This document shows, piece after piece, positions 1 to 11,854 of a stretch of 64,000 bases of DNA. Both the position numbers and the translations under genes were made by a program. The notes below the pieces were generated by a model that was given only the letters and a program-made list of their open reading frames with translations, made no database searches and was not told the DNA's origin. Each line of letters opens with the position of its first letter. Positions within the stretch are counted from its first letter, which is position 1. The DNA comes from Tuctoria greenei (taxonomy: Eukaryota; Streptophyta; Magnoliopsida; Poales; Poaceae), in contig JAYESD010000001.1 of NCBI GenBank assembly GCA_036927565.1, forward strand, positions 14,880,001 to 14,944,000, in the 5' to 3' direction.

Positions 1-90
1 TATACATGTTTAACATTAATTCACATAAAAATGAATGAGTCTAAAATGAATTTTAAGCAAAACCACACTCAAAAGTTATGAGGAGTGCAG

Positions 91-446
91 ACTAGTCTGA
101 TTTCTCTCTGACCTTCTTTGGACTTGTCCTTTCTTGTTGCGGACTAGTCTGGTTTCGTCTCTGTAATATTTCGAACTTGTTCGGCCTATAGCGGACTAGT
201 CCGGTCATCCCAACCTTGAAATTGGGCCAAGTCCCTAGACTTGTCCGGACTTGTCCGACATCTCGCGGACTTGTCCGTTTTTCTACTCTAACTAAAATCG
301 GACTTGTTCGATTTTGGACAAACTTGTCTGTTTTTCCTCTGACTAAGTTCGAACTTGTCAGATGTCCAGTCCGGACATGTCCAATATCTCTCTGACTAAC
401 TTCGTACTAGTCCGGCCCTTTTGCGGACTTGTCCGGTGATCGCGAT
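91..446 (+). promoter_or_regulatory. U3 palindrome array of B0
   Basis: About 15 copies and near copies of CGGACTAGTCCG or CGGACTTGTCCG lie 20-40 bp apart. Most mismatches are CG to TG or CA, as expected from decay of methylated CpG. The array lies in U3, the LTR part upstream of the expected transcription start. Its function is unknown; a repeated binding site for a host factor is an inference. Confidence 0.7.
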
Positions 447-1420
447 TCTGATTTGATCTTTTGTTTCACGACACGTTTTTGGTATTTACCTTAAGTGGGC
501 ATAAGGACGTCATGTATAACTCTTTTTGGAGCCCATGTGGGATCCCACACTGGCCTCCACCCTCCCAAAACTCGAAATCCATCAAACCCTAGCCCTCCAC
601 CCTTGAGTTTACATCCTTTTACCTCAATTGAATGACCACAAACCCCAGTGAATGTGGCCTAGAGGGGGGGTGAATAGGCCTTTTGAATTTTGTCAGAACC
701 TGCAACACTTAACAACCAGATCAAAACTCGAGATATCGGACTAGTCCGGTCAAGTGCAAACTAGTCCGATGTGTACCGATTAGATTAATCAAGTTTGATC
801 GATTAATTTGATTCTAGGATGTATGCAACAGAAGTATACTTGTAATTGAAGTGTTACACGATTATGAACTAGGGTATACCACGAGTCAATCTTATATTTA
901 ATTTTTCAATGTAAAGTAAGCGAGATTGATTGAAACCCTAGATTGATATGATGTATAAGAACGATGAATGTAAAGCAAGAACACAAGCAATTTATCCCGT
1001 GGTTCGGTTCCCACAGGGGCAACCTACATCCACGTTGAGGAGTCCACAAAACGACCGAGTCTTCTCCAACCCTACCCTCATCGGATCACCACGAAGGCCA
1101 ATCCTCTTCACTTATCACAAAGGGGTAAATAACCAAATTCAAGGGGCCTTCTCACACGTTTAGGGCTCCCCAAGATTACAACAATTACTCCACCAAGAAC
1201 ACACTCAAAAGATTACAATAAAAATCACAGGAGTGTGTTAGGGAATCAAACCAAGAGCTCAATGAGTGATGAACCGTGTCTCTCCAATGTTCCAAAGTGT
1301 ATCCTCAAGGGATTTATCTTTGTTGCTTTTGATTTCGTGGATAGATGTGTTTTTGAGGCTCTTGGGAGGTGTGATGGCGCAGGGGGTCGAGAGATGTTAA
1401 AGTTGGGCCATGCACATCGA

Positions 1421-1430
1421 TTTATATGGG
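1421..1430 (-). promoter_or_regulatory. TATA box of the A 3' LTR
   Basis: The minus strand reads CCCATATAAA just downstream of the palindrome array, and the same sequence is present in the other LTR at 11265-11274. The position at the U3/R border fits the element promoter. Confidence 0.55.
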
Positions 1431-1464
1431 GTTTCTAAAAGTGACTGTTAGGGTTTAGGAATAT

Positions 1465-1947
1465 CGGACTAGTCCGTGGTGGACATCGGACTAGTCTGGT
1501 GTGCTGTGTGTAGCAGACCCTAAGTGTCTCGAAATATCGGACTAGTCCGGCGAGAAGCGGACTTGTCCGATTTCGCTTCAGGAAATCTTCAGACTAGTCC
1601 GATAATCATCGGACTTGTCCGGATCAGTGAAACCCTAAGTGAATTGGGTGACAAGTCCGCACTTGGAGGAGTTGTCCGATTTAGGTCAGAGGGTTTTCGG
1701 ACTAGTCCGTGCCAATATCGGACTTGTCCGATTTTCTTCAAAATGATATCGGACTAGTCCATTGTGTGATCGGACTTGTCCTATTTTGTGCAACTTGTGA
1801 AGTGTTTTGAGGACTAGTCCACACTGGGAAGGACTAGTCCGATTCTAGTCAGAGAGATATCGGACTAGTTCATGTTTATATCGGACTTGTCCGATCTTGT
1901 GCAGGAAGATATCGGACTAGTCCGGTGTCAGTCGGACTAGTCCGGTC
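1465..1947 (-). promoter_or_regulatory. U3 palindrome array of the A 3' LTR
   Basis: About 18 copies or variants of CGGACTAGTCCG and CGGACTTGTCCG occur in under 500 bp, about 22-35 bp apart. In element orientation they lie directly upstream of the TATA box. Asymmetric copies read CGGACAAGTCCG in the element sense. Sirevirus LTRs in maize are known, from memory, for related CCGGAC...GTCCGG palindromes, so such an array is expected in this lineage. Confidence 0.75.
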
Positions 1948-2205
1948 CTGTATAGATTTGTGCAATGTCTGTGTTTATTTGTGTTTGAGCTCTTGGGGTG
2001 TGTTTCCTTAACATACTCCATACACAATGATCTACTACACTTGTTCCTTGAGCTCTTTTCCACATTGCTCCTCATTCTCCCTTCTTTTTGGCACTTTGCT
2101 CATTTCCTCATTAAAACATGTGCTCATCTCAACAAAGTGGTTAGGATCTCATTTGCTTGTCATAAATCATCCAAAACCCACAAGGGATTCCTAGATGCAC
2201 TTTCA

Positions 2206-2219
2206 ATCTCCCCCTTTTT
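2206..2219 (-). other. A: polypurine tract
   Basis: The minus strand reads AAAAAGGGGGAGAT immediately before the LTR start TGAAAGTGC. This is the plus-strand primer position for reverse transcription. Confidence 0.75.
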
Positions 2220-2603
2220 GGTGATTGATGACAACCAGTTGACATTTCACAAAATATGATAAAAAGTTGAGATTTTCATAATGTATGCACATATGAGTTT
2301 AAAATAAATTAAGCAATGAAAGCATGATCCATATGTGGATTCTTTATGGTGGGATGCAGGACTAAGTGCATTAAAACAATGAGAATGACATAATTGACAT
2401 TAACACACCAACAACAAGCATATATGTCATTCTAGGAGCAAAATCACATATTTCATCAATTACTTCACAAGTAGTTCAAAACATTGCATCACAGGACCAT
2501 AAGTATCATAAAAGCATATTAAAAGTTTTACAACCCACAAAATAGACAAAAATCATAAAAAGAAGCTCTCCTCGCATCCTACAGCTAAGACCTAAGACCT
2601 AAG
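2220..2603. other. A: AT-rich spacer without a gene
   Basis: Noncoding DNA between the 3' ORF and the polypurine tract. I see no recognisable feature in it. Confidence 0.5.
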
Positions 2604-2630
2604 ACTCCCCCTCAATCTCTCCCCCTTTGG
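2604..2630 (-). other. A: extra polypurine tracts upstream of the main one
   Basis: The minus strand holds AAAGGGGGAGAGATTGAGGG followed by GGAG, two tracts close in sequence to the main polypurine tract about 390 bp away. Multiplied polypurine tracts near the 3' end are a known Sirevirus trait. Confidence 0.55.
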
Positions 2631-2672
2631 CATCAAGACACCAAAAAGAAGGAGAGAAGGGAACTAAAGTCT

Positions 2673-4317
2673 TCAAGCCTCGCTGTCGGTCCTCTCATCG
2701 TCTTCATATTCATCTTCGGGCTGATGAGAAGGAGGAGGAGGAACGGAGCCACTCGAGCCCCCAATGCCAAAATAGGCAAGCTCGGAGGGAGTCGAGGGCC
2801 TGAGCTCGGTGAAATCGGAGTCAGAGTCATCAGAAATTACTGGAGATCCAATGGGCTCGATCTCTAGCTTTTGAAAAATTTGCTTCACATTTTCCTTGAC
2901 ATACTTCATGTCTTCCTTTCTTCTCTTGTTAAGCTTGTGGGCCTTCACCTCGTCCTTTTTGCAGGAGGCAAAAATAGCAGCCAAGTACTTGAAGATGCCA
3001 CTTGCAGATCCCTTTTGAGGAGCTGCCCTAGTGGAGGGGCATCCCTGGCATCTCCACTCACTCTCGCCGGAGCCTCTGCACTAGAAGCAGGAGAGGGAGA
3101 AGCTTGAACATTTGCTTGTTGAGGCTTCTGAGGCATCAATGGTGTGTGCTCCACATCTTTGACGGATTCGATGCCTGTGACCTTCTCAATCATGAACATG
3201 AGGTAGGGGGCATAGCCATAGGATCTGTTGGGGGTTCTAGAGATGTTGACCATATCGTTCCAGATATAGTCACACACATCAAACTTGCGGTACTTGCTTA
3301 TGACCTTCATCAAGGTCCGGAGATAGCCCTATACACTCCCTGCATCCCCATCCTTCGGGGCAATTGTCTTCCTCAGCACTCTATTAAGCACCACAAAGAA
3401 GAGTTTCATGTTCTTTGTAGAAGAGGGTTGAACTTGGAGTTGGGCTCATAGAGGAACTTCATCATGTCCTTCTCAATGACACCTATGTTGTGGATGATCA
3501 AGTTGTCATTGCTTGAGGTGTCAAGGTGTAGCAGTCTTGCAAATTCTTCATAAGTTATACTGTACTTGGATCCGTGAGTCATCCAAGTCACACTCTCTTC
3601 CTCATCACTTGAAAAATGGCAAGTCACAAAGAACTGCGCGATGACCTCATCATTCCAATTATTCCTGAAGGCAAAGAGATCCTTCAGGCCATGCCTCTCG
3701 ACTGCCTCCACCACTTCAACAAACGGTGAGGAGCCCTTCTTCTCAAAATGCACCTAATTGATCCATTGGTTGTGCACTACAGGTGTCTTCATTGGAAGGT
3801 ATACAGACTTGTAGAAATATGCATAAAAATTGCTCCAAAATCTTCCATCGGTAGCTTGCTTCGGACGGCTGTAGCAATCAACATTTCGGAACTTAGCCGC
3901 TGAGTCACTGCCCTTCCCATTGAACCTTTCCTCTGTGGGATCCTAAGCCCCTTGCTTCGGAGCTGACATCTTTAGAGGGCCAATTGGGCCCGTTGTGGTC
4001 CCTTTGTCCTTGCCCTTGGCTTGGCGGGCACTTGCCGAGCTAGGGCCACCACCAGCGGAAGCCCTGGAAGCAGGCACCTTACGTCGAGCCATCCTCTTTT
4101 GAGACTGAGGAGGAGAGGGGGCTGGCTCGGAGGGGTGCTTCTTGCTTTGGTCCGTCGAGGACCGAAGCGGGGCTTCTTGGTCCATCTCGGCTTCGAACTC
4201 GGAAACTTCATCGTGAGAGTTCGACATGCCCTGAGAATGGATTATACAAGGTACCGAAAAATCGCTTGAATCTCGGAGAGGAGGGTGTTGAAGGGCAGAC
4301 AAGTCCATGGACTTCAA
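2673..4317 (-). pseudogene. A: accessory ORF 3' of pol (plant transposon-protein-like), broken
   Basis: Downstream of RNase H, on the same strand, lies an extra gene now spread over three frames: 4317-3406 (with stops near 3943 and 3757), 3313-2945 and 2984-2673. The N-terminal part is rich in Ser, Pro and Lys. The middle part (3753-3406) includes RNNWNDEVIAQFF and ITYEEFARLLHL, which resembles the domain annotated as putative plant transposon protein in grass retroelements. The C-terminal part has a lysine-rich helix and an acidic serine tail. In Sireviruses the ORF in this place is sometimes called env-like, but no signal peptide or membrane segment is visible here. Its function is unknown. 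Confidence 0.6.
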
Positions 4318-4484
4318 TCCCTAAGCAAAAGGAGCTTGATTTCCACCCAAACTTGGAGCTTTTTGATGGAGGAGTTACCAAATCTCCTTGGGGAGCTCGA
4401 GCGTGGAGGGAGAAAGCTTCAGGCAAGTGTGGGGGTTGAGGAAATTAGGATTTGGCGGAGGCTAGGGTTATGGACACGAAAAAT

Positions 4485-4634
4485 CGGACAAGTCCGAAAA
4501 TGATCGAACTAGTCTGAACTTTTCCAGAGGCTATATCGAACTAGTCTGTGATCTACCGGACAAGTCCGGACTAACCGGCGCTTTGCGGACTAGTCTACAT
4601 GGGCGAACTAGTCCGAGTAACCACAGACTAGTCC
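4485..4634. repeat. A: internal palindrome cluster between pol and the 3' ORF
   Basis: About seven motif copies (CGGACAAGTCCG, CGAACTAGTCTG, GCGGACTAGTCTA and similar) lie outside the LTRs, just upstream of the 3' ORF start in element orientation. This could be an internal regulatory region for that ORF, which is inference. Confidence 0.65.
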
Positions 4635-4979
4635 ATGGTCACCAGGGAAGAACTTCTTCATCCATTCGTATATATTCGAAGGTATATATTTAGAAAATAG
4701 GGAGGCACATCAAATCAAATAATCTTGATGAATATGATCAGTGAGCATACAGCAATCAAGCAATGATCATTATTCACCAAGATCTAGTAATTGACATAGT
4801 TTTTTTAGAGAAAATTGAGAGAGATGATTTTCACAATCCAATCAACATATTTTGAAGAATTCATACAGGTATGCAAATTTTCAAGCCACATTCTGAGCAT
4901 CAAGGATATTTAGTTCATTTCGAAGCTCGCAAAAGCGTTTTTCATCAAGTGGCTTGGTGAATATGTAGGCTAATTGCTT
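4635..4979. other. A: AT-rich spacer between pol and 3' ORF
   Basis: No open frame or recognisable signal beyond AT-rich sequence. It ends at the pol stop codon. Confidence 0.5.
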
Positions 4980-6605
4980 TTAGGTGTTGACATGGGAAAT
5001 GGATATATCACCTTTCATGGAGTGGTCTCTCAAGAAGTGATGTCGGATGTCTATGTGTTTGGTTCTAGAGTGCTCAACTGGATTATGGGCAATTTTAATG
5101 GCACTCTGATTATCACAAAGGAGTGGAATACGGTTCATATTATAACCATAATCCCTTAGAGTTTGTCGTATCCAAAGGAGTTGTGCACAACAACTCCCGG
5201 CTGCAACACACTCTGCTTCGGCTGTGGATAAGGCAATGGAGTTTTGTTTCTTGGAGGACCAAGAAACTAGGGATCTACCTAGGAATTGGCATGTACCGGA
5301 GGTACTTTTTCTATTTACTTTGCATCCAGCATAATCTGCATTGGAGTAAACAATGAGATTAAATTTGGATCCTCTTGGATACCACAGACCAAGGTTGGGT
5401 GTATGAACTAAATATCTCAAGATCCTTTTTACTGCTGTCAAGTGACACTCCTTAGGATTGGCTTGAAATCTTGCACACAAACATACACTCAACATAATGT
5501 CTGGCCTAGATGCACATAAATATAGTAGAGATCCAATCATGGAGCGATATACCTTTTGATCGACGCTAGGTCCATCTTTATTGAGATCCAAGTGGCCATT
5601 CGTTGCCATGGGAGTCTTTATGGGCTTCGCCTTGTCCATTCCAAACTTCTTGAGTATGTCTTGAGTGTACTTATTTGGGCTTATGAGCGTCCCTTCCTTT
5701 TGTTGCCTCACTTGGAAACCCAAGTACTTTAGCTCTCCCATCATGGACATCTCAAACCTATCTGTCATAATTTTACTAAATTCCTCACAAAAAGACTTGT
5801 TAGTTGAACCAAAGATTATATCATCAACATAAATTTGACAAAAAAAGAGATCATCATCAGAGTTCTTTGTAAATAGTGTATAACCTACTTTGCCGATCTT
5901 AAATCCATTTTCAATTAAGAAATCTCTAAGACACTCATACCAAGCTCTAGGAGCTTGTTTGAGGCCGTAGAGAGACTTACGCAATTTAAATACGTGGTCA
6001 GGGAACTCTTCATTTTTCAAACCCGGGGGGTTGCTCCACATACACCTCCTCCTTGATTGGTCCGTTGAGGAAGGCGCTTTTCACATCTAAAATAGAGCTT
6101 CGATTTGTGAATACCCTTTGGCCACAAGTCGTGCCTTGTTCCTTGTCACCACCCCATGTTTGTCTTGTTTGTTGCGGAAGACCCATTTGGTGCCGACGAC
6201 GTTGGTTTTGGGTCTTTCGACTAGTTCCCACACCTCGTTCCTTTTAAAATTGTTGAGTTCTTCTTGCATGGCCACTATCCAATCTGGATCCTTCAATGCA
6301 TCCTCAACCCTGCGTGGTTCCAAAAAGGACACAAACGGGTAATGTTCACAAAAATTAGCTATGCGAGTAGTTACTCCCTTTTTGATGTCACCGATGATGT
6401 TGTCGATTGGGTGATCCCTTTGGACGCATTGGTGTACTCTTAGGTGTGGTACTTGCTGTCTTGAATCTTCATGATCATCTTCTTCTCCCCCTAAATGGTT
6501 GCCCTCATTGACTTGTTGATCATCTTCACTTTCTTGAGGTTGATCTTGTATGGAAGCTCCCCCTTGATCATTGGTCTCCACTTGTGGTTCGTTTTCCTCA
6601 TGCAT
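4980..6605 (-). pseudogene. A: pol, reverse transcriptase and RNase H part
   Basis: Copia-type RT starts in the 6605-6087 frame with KWVFRNKQDKHG and ARLVAKGYSQ. A piece of the expected palm region after this is missing. DVKSAFLNGPIKEEVYVEQ (about 6090-6030) is in another frame, and the rest (6041-4980) returns to the first frame. The RT active site is YVDD in CQIYVDDIIFGST. KSLYGLKQAPRAWY and the SLLYLCASRPDI region are present. In RNase H the first catalytic Asp seems to be Asn (VYSNADYAGC), while STAEAEC, CDNQSAI and RTKHIDIRHH are kept. The deletion and frameshifts make the enzyme inactive. Confidence 0.85.
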
Positions 6606-6626
6606 ATGTAGAGGTGGCTCTTGTGG

Positions 6627-8018
6627 TCAAACTTCTTCCAACGCCATTCTTCTCAATGCTTGACAAGGAGCTTCTTCTTTATCTATCACACATGGATCAA
6701 CTTGCTCCTTTTGGGAGCCATTAGTTTTATCGAACACTACGTCACGTGCTACTTCAACAAGTATGGAGGTCTTGTTGTAGACACGATAGGCGTAAGTGTT
6801 CGAATCATAACCAAGCAAGAAACCTTCATCGGACTTCGAAGCGAACTTTGAAGTCCTAGGCTTCTTGTTCAAAATATAGCATTTGGAACCGAAAACTCAA
6901 AAATATGAAATATTAGGCTTGTTACCGGTGAGTAGCTCATAGGATGTCTTCTTGAGCAGTCGATGAAGATAAAGTCGATTTATGGCGTGGCAAGCGGTGT
7001 TGACCGCTTCCGCCCAAAATCGATCCTAGGTCTTGTACTCATCGAGCATTATTCTCGCCATCTCTATGAGGGTTCGGTTCTTTCTTTCGGCAACTCTATT
7101 TTGTTGAGGGGAGTACAGAGCTGAAAACTCGTACTTTATGCCTTCTTCATCTAGGTACTCCTCCACTTGTGTGTTCTTGAACTCCGTGCTGTTGTTGCTT
7201 CGAATGTTCTTGATTGTCAAAGAGAATTGGTTTTGAGCTCGCTTGAAGAACTTCTTGAGTATTCCTTGTGTTTCTGACTTATCATGCAAAAAGAAAACCC
7301 AAGTGAAGCGAGAAAAATCATCAACAACTAATAAACCATATTTGTTACCGCTGATGCTTATGTAGGTAATTGGACCGAATAAGTCCATGTGAAGTAGCTC
7401 GAGCGGTCTTGTTGTAGTCATGACGTTCTTCGTGGAATGGGGTGCTCCAACTTGCTTCCCGGATTGGCACGCGCTACAAGGCCTGTCTTTTTCAAAAACA
7501 ACATCCTTCAAACCTCGGATGTGATGGCCCTTGAGGAGTTTTTGAAGATTCCTCATACCAACATGCGCTAGCCGTCTATGCCACAGCCAACCCATGTTGG
7601 TCTTTGCAATCAAGCATGTGTCAAGTTCGGCTTTATCCTTGTTGAAGTCAACAAGATAAAGCTTTCCCTTTAACATACCCTTGAAGGCAATGGAACCATC
7701 ACTCCTCCTAGAGATGGTCACACCCTCGTTAGTGAACAAGCAATTACAACATTTGTCACATAATTGAGATATGGACAGCAGGTTATAATCTAAGGAATCA
7801 ACATGTAGTATGTGAGAAAGAGTGTGTTTAGATGATATGGCAATTTTACCAGTACCGAGCATCTTTCCTTGACTATTGTCTCCAAAATAGATTCCCTCGT
7901 TTGGATCCTCATTTTCCTCATACTCAACGAACATTCTTCTTTCTCCGGTCATATGGTTGGTGCATCCACTGTCTAGCACCCATTTAGATCCACCGGAGGA
8001 GTAGGCCTGCAAAAACAA
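6627..8018 (-). pseudogene. A: pol, protease and integrase part
   Basis: Starts with the copia protease motif WVLDSGCTNHMTGE, followed by a GAG-pre-integrase zinc region (WHRRLAHVG...CSACQSGKQ) and the integrase core. The first catalytic Asp is in LLHMDLFGP. The second site reads IRSNNSTEF, where D-N-G is expected, so the catalytic Asp is lost. The Glu site is kept in VAERKNRTL. Stops interrupt the frame at 7026 and near 6897. The last part (6872-6627) is the integrase C-terminal region with YDSNTYAYRVYN. It is in the same frame as RT and one frame away from gag. Confidence 0.85.
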
Positions 8019-8019
8019 A

Positions 8020-10455
8020 TTATGCCTTGGTTTTAGGTACCCAAGCTTGCTTGGGTCCTTTTAGGTTAGTCACAAGGGATTTGGGCACCCACACATGAGA
8101 TTTGGTGTTCTCATGGTGTGGCCCATCATAATGAGCATAAACTTTTCCATAATTACTTCTCATTAAGACATAAGATGCATCGAAAGTTCTAAATAGCAAT
8201 TGGTGGTGTTTATACACAGGACTAGTCTGGGAGACCGGACTTGTCCGGAGGACCGGACTTGTCCAGATCCCAACCGGACTAGTTCAGTGATCATGTGTGT
8301 TGGATTCATTAATTTTGGATTTTCCAGTTTGAGAGGGTCTTCCCTTTACAAAGACATTGCTCTCCTTGTTATTCTTGTGGCATCTAGCATGTTGCTTTTC
8401 ACCATAAGAGTAACCAGTGCCATATTTGACATTTGGAGGTCTTGTGACCAAGTATGCACTACGTGCATATTTGATCTTCTCCTTGTCAAATATGCCATTT
8501 TGTGAAGGATGCTTGTCCTTGGTAGAGGTTGACTTGTCTTTCAAACTGGTGTCAACTTTACCACATGTACAAGTAGAAGCAACTTCAATTTTAATGGGTT
8601 GAGAAGGTGAACTTGAAGAGGATGAAGGGTCACCTTGCTTGAGTGACTCAACTTGCACTTCAAGGATCTTGTTAACCTTGATTAGGTTAGCAAGTTCTTC
8701 CTTGATTGTAGCATTTGAGTCATTTAACTCCAAGCAAGCTTCCTTGCTTGAAGCTAATTCAAGCTCTAGTGACTTGCTTTGCTCCTTTTCAAGTTATACA
8801 AGCTTGTCAAGTTCGACATATTCCTCCTTTTGGGAGATAATCATGTCTTCTTGACGATGTATCAACTTCTCCTTCTCAACAATTTGATCAAGCAAAAATT
8901 TCATTGTAGTGGCTGTTTTCTTATCTAACCCGATGAGCATATCTTCATTATCACTATTAATTTCACTATCACTGCAATAGGAATGCATGGAAGAGGGTTT
9001 TGTTGTTACCTTGCGTTTACCTTCCTTTGCCATGAGGCAAGTGTCGTTCCCCTTCCATGCGCCGAGGGTAGGGAAGAGAGTGGACTTCTTGGATGTCTTC
9101 TCGATGGTTATGCTAGCCATCTCTTCTTCTTCTTCAGATGAGGACTCATCATCTGAGTCCCACTCTTTCCCTATATGCACTTGTTTGGCTTGTTTCTTCT
9201 TCTTGAATAATTTCTTGGGTTGAGGCTTTGCTTCTTTGGTCTTCTTCTTGTTCTCTTCATATGGGCAATCAACTATAAAGTGGCTATACTCACCATAATT
9301 ATAGCATGCCCGCCTCAACTTTGTCTTTGATCTTTCCTTGTACTTTCCTTCACTTGATTTAGCGCCTTGTCTCTTCTTCATCATCTTCTTGAATTTCTTC
9401 ATGAATAGTATCATGTCATCTTCATCCAAGTCACTGCTTTCATCATCACCGTCTTCTTCTAGTTGAGCTTCTCGAGCTTCTTTAGACAAGGACTTAAGGG
9501 TGGACTTTAGAGCGACCCCTTTCTTCTTTGCCGAGGTGAGGTCGGCAATTTCCTTAACATGTTTAGCTTGTTTTTCCATCATCTCAAAGTTGATGATTTT
9601 CCCAAGTAGCTCATCCGGGGTCATCTTCTTGTATCCGGGGCTTTCTCGTATCATTGAGCATAAAGTGACATTACGAGACATGAAGGCTCTAAGGATGAGC
9701 TTCACTACCTCGTGGTCGTTCCACTTCTTGCTTTCGTATGCTTGCACCTTGTTGATGAGCGTTGTTAATCGGTTGTACATGTCTTGTGGCGACTCATCTT
9801 CTTCGATTGCGAACCTTCCTAGCTCGCCTTCAATCATCTCGATCTTCGCTTCTCGCACATGACGATCGCATTCATGTGCAGTTTGCAATGTATCCCATAT
9901 TTCTTTTGTGATCTCGAGTCCATCCACTTTTGTAAACTCATCACGACTGAACGATGAGGTGATAACTGCAGCAGCTTGGGCGTTTTGATGTATTGCTTGC
10001 TCTTGGCTAGGTGTGAGCTCCTCATCATCATCAGGGATATCTATTCATGTGCATACTATGTGCCATAAACTTAGATTGAGAGAAATCAAATGCATTTTCA
10101 TATTTTGCCTCCACATTGAGTACTCATTGCCGTCAAAATGTGGGGCTTTTCCAAGTGGAATGGATAGATAGTGATTTTTGCTAGAATTTAGACGATCATA
10201 GTTAACAGGATATGGGGAGTAGTCGGTGTGACTACTCCCCTTCTTTTTCTTCTCATCTTCGATTTTCACCTTTCCCTGGGAAAGGGTTTTCTTTCTTAGG
10301 AGCACTTTGAGTTCCAGCGTCTCCTCATTGTCATCCTCGAAGTCTTGAATGGCTTCGAGGAGCTTCTCCAATTTTTGGTTCTTGTCTTCATCAACCTTCT
10401 CTAGGTTGTTGCTCTTGTATAAATCCTTCATGTCCGACATGATCTCTCCGAGCAA
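8020..10455 (-). pseudogene. A: gag, with three internal stops
   Basis: One frame runs from 10455 to a terminal stop near 8020, interrupted near 10043, at about 8793 (TAA) and at 8284 (TGA). The N-terminal part has the copia gag signature GKAPHFDGNEYSMWRQNM. The middle has a retrotransposon gag core. A CCHC knuckle near 9300 has lost its second Cys (CYNYGEYSHFIVDC). The C-terminal part is a Lys/Glu-rich coiled coil followed by a Ser-rich stretch. The last part before the stop reads PKSLVTNLKGPKQAWVPKT, common before the protease in Opie-like elements. Pol follows in another frame, after a sequence that resembles a splice acceptor (TTTGTTTTTGCAG). Confidence 0.8.
8216..8287 (-). repeat. A: four palindrome copies inside gag
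   Basis: Four motifs, CTGAACTAGTCCGG through CCAGACTAGTCC on the minus strand, lie in the gag frame and would encode a TSPV repeat. The TGA at 8284 falls at the first motif. They look like an in-frame insertion of array sequence into gag. Confidence 0.7.
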
Positions 10456-10478
10456 TTAGTCTCCTTCTTGAAGAACCT

Positions 10479-10490
10479 GCTCTGATACCA
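10479..10490 (-). other. A: primer-binding site, initiator Met tRNA
   Basis: The minus strand reads TGGTATCAGAGC two bases inside the 5' LTR. It is complementary to the 3' end of initiator Met tRNA. Confidence 0.85.
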
Positions 10491-11264
10491 ATTGAATGTG
10501 GCCTAGAGGGGGGTGAATAGGCCCTTTTGAATTTTTTTGAACCCCGCAACACTTAACAATCAGATCAAAACTCGAGATATCAGACTAGTCCGGTTAAGTG
10601 TGGACTAGTCCGGTGTGTACCGACTAGGTTAATCAAGTTTGATCGATTAATTTGATTCTAGGATGTATGCAGCGGAAGTATACTTGTAATTGAAGTGTTA
10701 CACGATTATGAACTAGGGTATACCACGAGTCAATCTTATATTTAATGTTTCAACGTAAAGTAAGCAAGATTGATTGAAACCCTAGATTGATATGATGTAT
10801 AAGAACGATGAACGTAAAGCAAGAACACAAGCAATTTATCCCGTGGTCCGGTTCCCACAGAGGCAACCTACATCCACGTTGAGGAGTCCATAAAAGGACC
10901 GGGTCTTCTCCAACCCTACCCTCGTCGGATCGCCACGAAGGTCAATCCTCTTCACTTATCACAAAGGGGTAAACAACCAAATTCAAGGGGCCTTCTCATA
11001 CGTTGAGGTCTCCCCAAGATCACAGAAATAACTCCACAAAGAACACACTCAAAAGATTACAATGAAAATCATAGGAGTGTGTTAGGGAATCAAACCAAGA
11101 GCTCAATGAGTGATGAACCGTGTCTCTCCAATGTTCCAAAGTGTATCCTCAAGGGATTGATCTTTGTTGCTTTTGATTTCGTGGAGAGATGTGTTTTTGA
11201 GGCTCTTGGGAGGTGTGACGGCGCAGGGGGTCGAGAGATGTTAAAGTTGGGCCGTGCACATCTA

Positions 11265-11274
11265 TTTATATGGG
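11265..11274 (-). promoter_or_regulatory. TATA box of the A 5' LTR
   Basis: The minus strand reads CCCATATAAA, identical to the 3' LTR copy. It lies directly downstream of the U3 palindrome array. Confidence 0.55.
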
Positions 11275-11307
11275 GTTTCTAAAAGTGACCGTTAGGATTT
11301 AGGAATA

Positions 11308-11710
11308 TCGGACTAGTCCGTAGTGGACACCGGACTAGTCTGGTGTGCTGTTTGTAGCTAACCCTAAGTGTCCGAAAATATCGGACTAGTCCGGCTAGAA
11401 GCGGACTTGTCCGATTTCGCTTCTGGAAATCTTCGGACTAGTCTGATAATCATCGGACTTGTCCGGATCAGTGAAACCTTAAGTGAATTGGGTGACAAGT
11501 CCGCACTTGGAGGACTTGTCCAATTTAGGTTAGAGGCTTTTCGGACTAGTCTGTGCGAATATCGGACCTGTCCGATTGTTTTAGAATGATATCGAACTAG
11601 TCTGTGTTGATATCGGACTTGTCCGATCTTGTGCAGAAAGATATCGGACTTGTCCGATCTTGTGGAGAAAGATATCGGACTAGTCCGGTGTCAGTCGGAC
11701 TAGTCCGGTC
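11308..11710 (-). promoter_or_regulatory. U3 palindrome array of the A 5' LTR
   Basis: About 15 copies or variants of CGGACTAGTCCG and CGGACTTGTCCG. A repeat unit around 11625-11680 (GATATCGGACTTGTCCGATC) shows local tandem expansion. Confidence 0.75.
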
Positions 11711-11854
11711 CTGTATAGATTTGTGCAATGTGTGTGTTTATTTGTGTTTGAGCTCTTGGGGTGTGTTTCCTTAACACACTCCATACACAATGATCTACTA
11801 CACTTGTTCCTTGAGCTCTTTTCCACATTGCTCCTCATTCTCCCTTCTTTTTGG

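Larger units (their letters stand above)
649..2205 (-). repeat. A: 3' LTR (1557 bp)
   Basis: Begins TGAATGTGGCC and ends GATGCACTTTCA on the plus strand, so it carries TG...CA termini. It is repeated at 10493-11854 plus 17093-17206. In element orientation U3 runs from 2205 down to about 1400 and R/U5 from there to 649. A motif pair related to the U3 array lies in U5 at about 738-775. Confidence 0.85.

Noticed and set aside
91..1947. CRISPR-like regularly spaced palindromic repeats
   Set aside because: Plant nuclear DNA, repeats only 12 bp and variable, spacers not uniform, and located in LTR promoters.
8020..8050. Intron acceptor between gag and pol of A (TTTGTTTTTGCAG)
   Set aside because: Suggestive, but no matching donor could be assigned. 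The frame change may equally be bridged by another mechanism or be decay.
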